A stretch of 64,000 bases of DNA from NCBI GenBank assembly GCA_018398805.1, contig JAGFBZ010002860.1, positions 1 to 64,000 on the forward strand, written 5' to 3'. Source of the DNA: Hirundichthys speculiger. Taxonomy: Eukaryota; Chordata; Actinopteri; Beloniformes; Exocoetidae. The translations under genes were made by a program, and so were the position numbers. Positions within the stretch are counted from its first letter, which is position 1. Each line of letters starts with the position of its first letter. The notes beneath the pieces are model-generated. The model searched no databases. It was not told the origin of the DNA and worked only from the letters and a program-made list of their open reading frames with translations. Below are positions 29,701-41,700 of this stretch, piece after piece.

Positions 29701-32700
29701 ATATATAGGAGCCGGGAAGGACCAACTTGAACTCTAGGTTGATTTGACGGAAAAGTAAACACCACACAGACACAGAAGTCACATCATCTGAAAGAGGACA
29801 AAAATCCCTACATTTTGATGTATAATTTATGTAGGTTGAGCAAAAGGAGTGGACGTGAAAAAGGAAAAGGCAGTTTTAATTTTTTTTTTCTTCTCTCCTC
29901 GGAGCTAGAGTGCGTGATGACATCACTAGAGTGAGGAGGGTTTTTTGAAGATCTTGGAAAAATCATAAAACGTAAATCGCGATTTCTCAAAGACCGTAAA
30001 TCACAACAATACACGGCTTCAGTATGTCATAGGTCAAAGTCTTGTGACCCGTTTAAACTTCGAATGGTGTCTCTGTGATGAAATATGGCTGAGCTATAGA
30101 GCTCCAAAGAGGGCTGGGTTTGAGCTGATTTGAGCAGTTTTGCTCGGAATCCGGCAAAATCCCATTCATTTCTATGGGACGATTTTCGCCGTTTTTTGCG
30201 TCTAGCGTCGTCACGGTAACACTTTTGACGGAGAAAAGTAATAGCCCGCATCGCACGGTCGAGACCTACGTTTTGATATATTTCATGCATGTGTGCACCT
30301 TACGGTTATGGCCCTATTAACGGACAAAATATGATGCGGAATAATAATAATAAGAAAAAAAGGGAAACCGATCCTGGATACTAATATACGCCTTCAAAAA
30401 CGCGTTTTTTGTCGTTTTCTCGGTCGTTTTTTTTTTTTTTTGGGATTTTTTTCTTCCATAGCGAGGGCGGTGTAACCCAAGATGCCCCTGCTTCGCAGGG
30501 GCATCTTGGGTATTAAGACAGTTGGGTAAAATGGCCCTCTGCTTCGCAGAGGGCCATTTTACTGCATTACAATATGTGCATGCCACTACTTTGGCATGCA
30601 CATAATTAAAAAAAACCGGGTCAGTGTGCGAAGTAATACAAACAACTCTAATAAGTTCTTTTGTTAAGCCTCCCGGACTAATGGCAAGCTCAGAATTCAA
30701 AACCTCTGGTCTCTTTACATACACCTCTCTCAGCCACTCTTTCATTTTCTCCTTTTCCATCCACCCCTTTTGGTTGGCCTTAATGATGACTCCGGCTGAA
30801 AATTTGTCTTTAGGAAGCGTCTTTCTCTTAAAAATCACCATCGGTGGCAGTTTCTGGGCATTAGCATGGCAGGCAAGCACAACAGTAAAAGCGGACTTTT
30901 TGTGCCCCGTTGTGCGTACCGCTACAGTGCGGGTCCCCGTCTTCTCTACTGTGTGACTCACCGGGATATCAAAAGTCAGCGGTACCCCATCCATGTTGGT
31001 GATGTGGTTGGGCTGGATATGTTTGTCGGCAATCTTTTTATGGCAGTAGGAGCGGAAGATGGCCAGTTTTTCAATGTAATCCGCTGGAAGTTGTTGCGCC
31101 ACAGTAGTCCTTGCCCGGATGGAAAGATGGCGGCGCTTCATAAATAGAATAGAATAGAACGCCTTTATTGTCATTACACAGAGTGTCATGAGATTCAAAG
31201 CTTCCCCATAGAGTGCACACAGGGTGAAGTATGTACAAAAAAAAATATGTATATACAGTCATGGAAAAAATTATTAGACCACCCTTGTTTCCTTCACTTT
31301 CTTGTTCATTTTAATGCCTGGTACAACTAAAGGTACATTTGTTTGGACAAACATAACGATAACCACAAAGATTGCTCATAAGAGTTTTATTTAAGAGCTG
31401 ATATCGTACCATTTTCCATGGTTTTCTTGATTATAACCTAAATCACTTAAGTTTTTACATCAATAGCTATGTCGTTGCACTGCCAAAAACACTGCTTTTA
31501 TGCATTCAGTGTTTTCTTTTCTGTCTGTTTTAGTCACATGATGACGTTTAGTGGTACCAGGTATTAAAATGAACAAGAAAGTGAAGAAAAAATGGTGGTC
31601 TAATAAAACAGTAGGCAGAAACCTTGAGATAAGTAAGATTGTGACTATTATACATGCATCAGTGGGGAGTCAATGATTTGTAATAGTGATACTCTGGTGG
31701 TATAGGTAAAGTGACAGGTGAAAATAGCAGCATTCAGTAATAAATATTGGTTATTAACATACATTAAAATACAGATTTTCAGTTTACAGTGTGAATTTAA
31801 GACCGCCACAGCAGTAGAGGTAAAGTGACATGTGGACATAGCATTCAATAATAAATAGTGGTTATTTACAGTACAAAATACAGGTTACAGATTAGTGTGT
31901 AAGTGGCCTATGACAAAGAGGTGCAGGTGACATCCAGTGCAAGGTATGTCAGTTCATCAGTGCAGACTATAAAACAGAAGCACTAAGACAGACCTCCTTG
32001 AAAATGTTCGATTTTCATCTCTTCTGGAAGCGCCGCTGCCCTCAGCCGAATGGTGATGGTAGAAACACTTCTCCCAGCTGTTCTCTGATCATTAATCCAC
32101 TGCTCGAGTCGGTCTTCCAACTCAGGGCCACCTCGCCTGTTGTCCGCGGAAACTCAGCTTCATCTTCTTGAGTTGGCGAAGCTCATTTTTCTGCTTCCTC
32201 CACTTGCGAACCATGTATTAGTTTACCTTAAATTCTCTTGCAGCTGCTCGATTTCCATGTTCCTCCGCGTAGCTGATCACTTGCTGTTTAAACTGTGCTT
32301 CGTAAGCGTGTCTCTTCTCAGGTGCCATTTTCACAAACCGTAAACAATGTTGTTTGTATTGTGCACGTACTGGCACTATATACCTACTGGGGGAACGCCT
32401 TTAGCGTCTTCTATCATGCCCACACTTCCCCCTTTAACGTTCTCATGCTGTCCTCTATCACGCCAGCCTTTCCTCTATACAAGGGGCGTGTCGGCAGGAA
32501 ATGTCACTCAACGTTTACAGATTTTGGAGCTCAGTGCAGACATAAGGTGCGCTGCTTTATAAGGTGCCCTGGCCATTTTGAAGAAAGTTTAAGACTTTAA
32601 AGTGCGCCTTATAGACGTGAAAATACGGTACACAGTGTTTTCAAAAACAGCCGTCGGCCGTCACATCCAACGGCAACTTTTCCATTTGCGACGCCTACTT

Positions 32701-35700
32701 TCCCTTGGGTAAATAAATTATGAAATAAATAAAAGTTTTCGTAAAAGAGCCAAGTGTCCACAAAGGTTTTTGAGTTAATAAACTTGAAAGTTTCGTTGAG
32801 AATTTCGTCACACCATCGCTTGAATCTGCTTGCATACGCCGATCGAACGTTCCACAAAGGAAACAGGCTCAGATTTAGAGGCAGCAGTTTCCAACGGCTC
32901 TATTTAAGACAACATGTTGTAGCGTCTGGCTGGACACGATAGAAAGAATGGACGAAAAGGTGCTCAACAACCGTCGCTTTATTTCAACCAGAACCGGTTA
33001 CTGTCGGCCGTAACCACGCCAAAAATAAAAGACAGCAGTACAGGAGAATAACACAGCGGCTCATCAGTTAGGCACTCTCGGGCTCTCCCACAATAACACA
33101 CAGGCTTCCGTCTCTCTTTGTTGCTAGTCCCGCCCCCTAACCTATTCTACCCAATAACCTGCCTGCCTCAGCTCGAGATGCATTCAGTGAACTCATGTAA
33201 TCTGAACAACAGAACATCTAAACAATAACAGGACATCATAACATGAACATAATTTCAGGGTTGCTACAATATTCTGTATTCCAAGACGAGCAAAATGGCG
33301 AGCACACTTTGCTCTTTAAAAACTTGCAATTACTTTCTTTACTCTTGTTTAACAAAAGACATGCAATGTTATGGCTAGGGTTATTTTAATTTAAAAAAAG
33401 GTATCTGAACATCCCATTTTGCATCTCAAAATGCTGGAAAATGCATCTCCGAGAGTCTAGAATTTCAAAATTTCCTTCCCCTCAGGCCTTGCAACTCCTA
33501 CTTCACTCAACTCAACTTCTACTTTCAAAAGTTGTGAAAACGCTGGTACATGAAGAAAAGTATAGTTCCACATATTAAACATACATAACACCAGCTGTTG
33601 AGGAAGAGAAAGAGGAAAAAAAAATCAGGATTACACTGACAAAAAGGGAAAAAAAAAAAAGGAGTACATGCAGCTGTTAGACATTGCTTGACAAGTACAT
33701 TAAAAATTGTTTCCACTTCTTCTCAAATCCTGCCTTATTGAAAGAAACATTGTATTGAACCCTTTCTATGAGCAAAATACAGGAGTCTTCTGAAAGCCAG
33801 TCCTTATAAGAGGGCACTGCATCACTTCCCAGTGGGTTAAAATAATCCTTTTAGCAACGACCATACCATAGTGTCGTTTCATGATGCACCTTCATAAGTA
33901 TAGAAAGGTGTTGAGAGCCACCCAAATTGCAATGTGAGGGTCTGGGACTATACAGCAGCTATAAATATCTAAAAAAAAAAAAAAAACATTTAAAAATATC
34001 AGACCAGAACTGGTTTAATTTGGGGCAGAACCAAAAGAGATGGCCTAGAGTTCCATCAGCAGATTTACATTTCGGGCAGAACTGGGAAATTGAGAGGTAA
34101 AAGGAGCGCAATTTAGTGAATAAATAAAGTAAGCTGTGGATTATCTTAAATTGAGTGAGTTTGTGTCTTGGGTTAATTGAGCATTTGTGAATATTACTGA
34201 GATGAGATTCCCAGTCTTCATCACTAATCGTTAAAGACAGATGTCTCCCGTGCTTCCTTCAGGAATGTGTGCGGGGAGATCAGGGCGTAAAAGAACTAAA
34301 GAGATCAACAAATCGTGAAATAAGTTTCTTAGAATTGGTTCATGAGAGTGTATAGTTCAGTGTGGGTGTGGGAGAGATGGCAAAAGATGCACAGTACAAA
34401 TGGTAACTGGACTTTTATTTCTTTATTCTTTTAGTTCTTGAATGGGGGTGTGCAGTTAATCAGATTTTTGGCTCCCAACAATCACAACAACAGTGACTCC
34501 ATTTTGCCATACGTCAGTGAATCATATTTCCTTCTTGTCTGTACCTAAAAGTTTTTTTTTTTCGTAATTTCAAGGCTGGTGTTTCTGGCCATTTGAGCAG
34601 CTATACCACCACTTGCTATATTGTCCTGAATCTTTTTTTTAATTTAAAATTTATCTCCCTATATATTTCTTAATTTTGGACAATACAATATGGTTCCGAT
34701 ATCGATATGATATCTATACTTATGAAAAGTGAAACTGCCAAATCCATAAAACCTCATCATATAAAACTATGTAACCTTTTTAAAATAAATTTGAAAAAAA
34801 AAATCAGTCTTTACTTTTTACTTAAATTCATAACAAAGAACCATGACATTACCATCAAACAATTAATCTTCTGACATTGTTTTATTAATGTGTATCAAAA
34901 TATTGAAAATGTGTATATTATATTAATATTATATTATTGTCCAGCCCTCTTTTCATCTGAGAAGCTTTTTCGTGTTGGAGACGGGCTTTCTAACCTTATT
35001 CTAGTCTCTTATCAAAACTTATCCTCCAAATGAGACAAAAGCTCCATTCAGGTCTCAGATTAAAATGCATCCTGACAAATCCAGTCAGAGGTTGCCATCG
35101 TTTCTTGAGTTTTGTTCACATCTGGCATTAAAATGTGTTCCCAAACACATCTTAAGCGATCAGCTCTGACCTTTCCACTTTACATGTAAACAAATACATA
35201 TATCATTTTTGCTTGCAAATATCAAGTGCATTGTTAGGTTTCAGGCAGCAGCTGAAAATATTGGAGGAGACAAAAATAGATTGAAAAGATCCACCGCAAC
35301 CTTTTTTTCTCCAGACTTTTCAATAAAAGATGTGCTGTGCAATGCAAGGAAAGCTTGACCACAAACACAACAAAGAAATTGAATGACACCGAGCTTTATT
35401 GTGGTCCTTCATGTGCAAAAATTACATTTTACCAAAGCTGGTGATGTTAGTTTATTTGGCGGATGTATATGTATTTGGCGGCCGCTGCATCCATGTCAGA
35501 GAAGGATAAATACACCTTTTCTCAATTCTAATAGTCCTAATTGGTTTTGACCCTCATCTGTTTCTTTTTCTTTTTCTTTCTTTTTTTTTGTCTGCATTTA
35601 CATTCATGGTTAGGACCATCATCTAGCCAAACCATCTAGTATGTATATGCAATTTAATCTTATCGCAGACTTTTTTTGTGGGAGTGTGAAGGGTGAATGT

Positions 35701-38700
35701 GTCCTTCACCAGTCCTCCCTGGTAGTAAATTCTAACATATTTTGTTAACATCTTAATAACATCTGTTTCTAATCAATCAAAGAGACAACTAGGTAATTCT
35801 ATCACCACCACCTGTTTCTAATTCGAAAACTAGCCTGGTTTCTTCAGTTTTTTCGCTTGACCCCCTGACCCCTCCTTCTTAATCCATTGGCTCTTATAAT
35901 GATTCATTCTTCTTTTAGTTACATTTGCAAAAACAGTGAAGCTAACAATTTATTTTTATTATTTCCATTGATCTAATCTGTATAAACTTTCTGAGGCTGA
36001 TATTACCTGATCATCATAGTGATTTAGCAAATATTAGCTCATTTACAGCATAATGCACACAGAGATTACCCTGTTTGTTAGGCTACAACATTTGTGACTG
36101 AAATAAAAGCATAATATACATTGCCATCAAACAGTTTTTTTTTTCAAACTCTTACATAGAGACATCACTCATAGTGACAGTATGTTGGTTGTTTTTAATC
36201 ACACAGGGATGTAAATTTTCCACGGATCCGTGGATTTCCGAGGTTTTTTTTTCCATCCTGGGGGCCTTTTTAGAGATATGTGTAAATCCGGTTTGATATT
36301 TTCGGGGGGGACTTGGATAAACTCAGCCGAGCCAGAGATGATCCGATGATGGGACCCAGCAGAGACTGTGGTCGGCGTGACGTGAATTCTCGATTGCGAT
36401 TGGTTGATTGAGACCAGGGCATGCGCACTGAGCACTATCTGTCTTGTTGACTAGCGTCAGGGAATCCAACGAAATCTGGGTCATCAGCTGCCATCACAGC
36501 CAAATCAATGGTCAAAGTAAGCCCAAAGCACATATTTTCTAATATTACTTCTCCCTTTCTTGTTTGGATGGATGAAAACACTAGAATTTGGATGTGAAAT
36601 GAGGTGAAAAAATCACACTGCAACCGGCGATTCACCATGCCCCATGGTTGTCAAATGCTGAAAGAATGAGTAATTATGTCGCCAGACCTATCAAATGGCC
36701 GATTTCAGGTCAATATCCATCAAATTGTTGCGATGAAAGAACTACCAGCAGTAATAATGAATCTATGACTTATGTGAGTGGTTCTCAAACTTTTAATACT
36801 GCGTACCACCTGAGAAACTGTACTGGTTCAATCAGTCCTCCAGGAAAGTGGATCTTGTACCTCAAAAACATGAGTGCTGTTGCACCACCACAGATGAGGT
36901 GTCTTGAGGTATCTGTGTCTTGGGAGTAAGAAAGGCAAATGTTTCCTTTGTTTTGGGGTTTTTGAAGGTAAAAATAAATGTTTTGCTCAGTTGCATTTAA
37001 TCAGAAGTGGATCGATTGTGAGAATTTTGTGCACAGAAACTGTCAAGATGAAAAATTTAGAAATGCAATATTTCTTTTTACATTGTAATATTTTGACTTG
37101 TTGAAATAGAATCAGCAAGGTTTTGTGGTATCCTACAAGAAATATAATGCATTCAATGTCCTTGATTTTTTTTTTTTTGTTCATTTCTTTTATAAATAAG
37201 CATTTTCTTCAACTTTTTCTACAATTTGTAGTATTTGTATGAAATTGGGTATGTAAACCATCAAGAGACATCTTGACCACTTGGTAGAGGTCAATATTTT
37301 AAAAACTGTAGGGTCAGTAAGAAAATATATAAATTGTGGTTTTTAGGTACCCACGTACATAAGAAATGCAAACAAAAATGTTTCCATCACTTTTTTGTTG
37401 GGGTAGTAAAAGGGTTAAATAATTTGCAAGAGTGTTACGATATACACTCACCATGTCCGCTCCGATGCCTTATGGTAAAATGTGAGTCGTTAGTCAGACA
37501 CCTGTAACAATTATACAAGACTCAGATGTTCCCTGGCACAGATGGGGCCGTCCTGTCCTCCAACGATTGGGGTGTTTTAAATATGGTGAACCCTAGAAAT
37601 CTCTGCACAATGTGTAGATCCTACCCTGGTCTATCTGGGTTGAGGTGGTCTCTGGCACGGCGCCCCCTGTGGACGCAGGCTGTGGCGCCTCATCGGTGGT
37701 CTTTCCTCACCTGGATCCTCAGTGCCCTGCCATGTTACTTAACTTTTTATTTTGTGCTGTGAGGGTGCGTGTGTGAGCGTGAGAGGGACGGGTCTTTCTT
37801 TGTTGTGTTCCTGTTTTGTGTTTTATTTTATTCTGTAAAGCGCTTTGTGTTGCATTTTAGATGTATGAAAAGTGCTATATATATATATAAAGTTTGATTT
37901 GATTTGATTGAACCAGCACTGCTGGTCTCCATTTAAACTTAAAAAAAAATATTGGAAACATAGTTTAATATTGTCAAACTTGTCAAAACATCACAGTTCT
38001 GACCTTTTCACCTCAACATGCTTCATTTGTGATTAAAAATAACCAACATACTGTCACTATGATTGATGTCTCAACGTAAGTTTGAAAAAAAAATTGTCTG
38101 ATGGAAATGTATATTATACTCTTATTTCAGTCACAAATGTTGTAGCATAATAAACAGGGTCATCTCTGTGTGCATTATGCTATGAGCGAGCTAATATTTG
38201 CTAAATCACTATGATGATGAGGTAATATCAGCCTCAGAAAGTTTATTCAGATTAGATCAGTGGGAATAATGGAAATATTCGTCAAAACCAATTAGCATAA
38301 TTAGTGTTGAGAAAAGGTGTATTTATCCTTCTCTCATGTCAGAAAGACTCAGTTCAGACTAAGAAGAGAACGTGGACACGAGTGTCCCAGATCACCTTCA
38401 AATGTGTCCTGAGGGATCAGATTTGAATTCGTCCTTCAGGCTTTGCATTAGCATTGGCCACTTTTGATCAGATTTCCTCAGCTGCATTTAAATGCCACAT
38501 CTGAACAGGGTCATAGAAACAAAGAATCACAGAAATCTAGAGGAAACTGTCTCTTTTTCGTATCAAGAGAGACGTTTCAACTGAAAAGGCAGAAAAATCT
38601 TTGAAAAGATATTGTTCTTTTTTTATCTGGTGCCAAGAAGAGACCAAAAACAAAGATTAATACGAACTTTATTATGCCAGGAATGAATATGTATGTATTT

Positions 38701-41700
38701 GTATATGTGTAGGTGTGTATGTCAATCTTAAGTAATAAGTAATGTATACATGTACATTCAGAAGTCTTCTCACAAGTCTAGCTTACAGATAGTTATGCTT
38801 TACACCCCTCCCCCAACACCCCCCTCTTCTATGAACACGATCAATCCATGTTTACATGAATTTTACATGTGCACAGGAGATTTTTTTTATTTTTTTTTTA
38901 ATTATCATATGATTGACCTAATAAGCAAACTGAGCACTTCAGAAATCGGCCCTTTAAATGACACTTGGACGGTCAGTAAATCCTGTCCAGAACCAATCAG
39001 GCCAGATTGTTCCATTATTCCAGTCATACGAACATTCTTCGTTCATGTGTACTTGGAGTACTTGGAGGTTGTATTGCTAAGCGGGACTAGCAGCAGGAGC
39101 TTGTGCTATCCATGCCGGGGACAAGGCAGACGAGCATACGTTCACAATTACTACCTATATTCACCAGTGGATTGAATTTGGTGAGTAATGGTTTCGATCG
39201 TTTTCATATTTTGCGGTATAACAAAGTTACTGCCATTTGCTACAGCTATCATTGAACACTGTCAGAGCTAACCAAAGCCCCGGTGAAAAACAGCTCCCGT
39301 TTGCTTGAAGTTCGCGTCAACCTTGTGTAGTTAACGATAACATAAAAGAAGAAACACAGGCTTGTTTCTAATATCTCTGTAATTGATGAATCCATGTCAG
39401 GGACGCTTCAGGATGATATTCACGCGAGGGCTGAGAAGGCTGAAGCTGAAGTTGTAAACTAGAGTCACTTGATTCCCTAACCCCTCTTGCCCGTGCTTGA
39501 AGCCATTTGTTACAAAATAAAAATGTGAATCCCTGGTCTTATTTTTTTTATTTTATTTTTTACACTCTTTTTGGCCGCTGATGTTATTTATTGATTCATT
39601 AAAACGTCATGGCTTAGAGCCATTTGTGTTTTCTGTTCTGGCTCCATCCATTGACCAGGCAGGGTGTCAATTTATTTTCAGCGGTCACATTAGCATGAGA
39701 GAAGACAACAGGGAAGAGCGGATCACGAAAGGCTTCTGTGTGTTTAGACCAAAAGCTACTAAGCTGTTGCTATTGTGTAGCTGTTATTTTTAGCCCCTGC
39801 TGTAGCTTTTGCCAATTCTATTCAATTCAATTTTATTTGTATAGCGTCTGTTACAATGTCAATTGTCTCTAGATGCTTTACAGACACCCAGAGCATGACT
39901 CCCGAGTAAATATCATTAACTAAAATTATAATATTAAATCCAAATCAAGGATAATGGCAAGTAAAAAAAAACTCCAACAGATGGAGTAAAAAAAACTTTA
40001 AGCCAAACAGTGGCAAGGAAAAACTCCACTTTAAGGGGAAGAAACCTTGGCATTCATCCCACCCGGATGAAAGCCTAGTCTCTTCTAATCAGACTAGGCT
40101 TTCCTCAAAAATCCGGCCAATTGTCAATAAAGGCCACGCCGTTTGCTGGACACCACCACGACAACCAGCGACAGAGCGATGACATGCGGCTAAACATATC
40201 ATCACTGGTCAAATTAGGAAGGGGACCAGAGAAAACTACGGAGTCCGACATGCTCTTTGCAACATTACACACCGACTCAATATTAACTTTAGTGACCTCC
40301 GACTGGCGTATACATGTCATTAGTGCCGACATGTATAATAACTAATGCCACCATTAGTTACTCTCTTCTCGTGGACCGTTCACCAGTTCCCGCAGGTTTA
40401 ACTGTCATTGCAACAGTGAGAAGTAAACTGTCAATAATCCCAACTCTTCATTCCAATGGGCTACTCTTCTTACTCGCATTGATCCAAGTTTAATATCTTT
40501 TTATCTCTGAATCTACCCACATCACATCTCTTGTCCTCTCCTCACCTGTCCAACCTGCTGAGCGAGTAACGAGTAGCGATGTGTGTGAATGTAGCAGTTA
40601 CTTCTGGCCATTACACAGTAATAAAAGAGTGGTGTACCACTTGCACTAATGCAAACATTATCCTTGCAGAATGGGTGTGTTAGGGAAAGAGGACGCTGCA
40701 GCTGTTTAAAAGCTGGATGCAGCCATAAAATGCAGCTGGAAGTGGGTCTGGCTTAAGCTGGAGGGCAAGGTTTCAGTGAAAGGTCAAGAGGTGTCCTTTC
40801 ACACTGGAGATTTCTTTTAAAAAAAAAAAAAATGAAAGAGAGGGATTGGCCAGGTGTGTCCTCTGCCACAAGGACATAAATTATGCTAATAAGGGCTGTG
40901 AAGTCTTTATTTTTTATTCTGTTTTTTTTTTCTCTATAAATTATTATTGTTAATTTCTAAATAAAACATGGTCAGCACAAGATGCATGTGATTTGTGTGT
41001 GCGGGTGTGTGATTGGTGCCTCCTCCAGATCACTGAAAAAACCCCAACCCCCAAGCCAAATGCACACTTCTCACCTTTTTAACCGCCGACCCATTTTCAT
41101 GTCTGCATCAGACCACATGACCTTCTTCCATTTCCCATGAGTCCAATCTTTATGCTCCCTAGAGAATTGAAGCCTTTTTTTCCGGTCAGCCTCACTGATT
41201 AGTGGTTTTCTTAAGGCTACACAGCTGTTCAGTCCCAATCCCTTGAGTTCCCTTCACATTGTGGGTGTGGAAATCCTCTTACTTTCACTATTAAACATAG
41301 CCCTGTGTTCTACTGTTTTTTTTTCTTCGATTTGATCTCACCAAATATTTAAGTGATCGCCAATCACAATCATTGAGGGGTTTTTTTTTTCAGCCACATT
41401 TCCTTCTCGAAGACGATGGGTCCCCACCAGTTTTTGATAATGCGTTGGACAGTTCTTAACCCAATTTTGGTCGTTTCTGCAATCTCCTTAGATGTTTTCT
41501 CTGCTTGATGCATGTCAATGATTAGACCCAGGCAGTGTATGTATACATCTTCTATATCCTTAATGACAATGTAGCCAGGCATAAGGTCCTCCATTTATCC
41601 TAATGTCTAATGTCTCATCAGGGCAAGAGGGGTCTCCTGTGCCCTTTCTTCTCATCAGGAAGATTTGGTCAATTGTGTTGAGAGACCGGTTGACCAGATC

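Larger units (their letters stand above)
28361..32328 (-). pseudogene. pogo/Tigger-type transposase, split by insertions
   Basis: Three blocks read on the minus strand. The N-terminal block (about 32020-32328) starts [20 protein letters not shown] and has a CENP-B/psq-like helix-turn-helix and a [12 protein letters not shown] motif. The central DDE block (about 30665-31140) contains [15 protein letters not shown], with the first catalytic Asp, and [20 protein letters not shown]. The C-terminal block (28361-28687) contains [19 protein letters not shown] and an acidic tail ([16 protein letters not shown]). The blocks are separated by the insertions and an internal stop (VN then stop) is present in the first, so no protein is made. 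It has a typical pogo domain order. Confidence 0.85.
27514..32628 (-). mobile_element. pogo-like DNA transposon, 5.1 kb, carrying nested insertions
   Basis: The ends are inverted repeats, beginning CCGTATTTTCGCGACCATAA on the left and CCGTATTTTCACGTCTATAA on the right read inward, with three mismatches in 27 bp. TA flanks both sides (27512-27513, 32629-32630). Subterminal AAGGCGCAC motifs recur. The minus strand encodes a broken pogo/Tigger-type transposase. Nested inside are a hAT element (27712-28307), a retro-insertion (28699-30653) and LINE tail plus MITE sequence (about 31141-32000). Without these the element would be about 1.7 kb, a normal pogo size. Confidence 0.85.

Noticed and set aside
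30624..31147. Plus-strand ORFs of 93-110 codons
   Set aside because: They are antisense shadows of the pogo transposase on the minus strand.
33546..34960. Possible LINE 3' region
   Set aside because: Only general AT-richness and poly(A) runs are visible; no coding blocks or defined ends.
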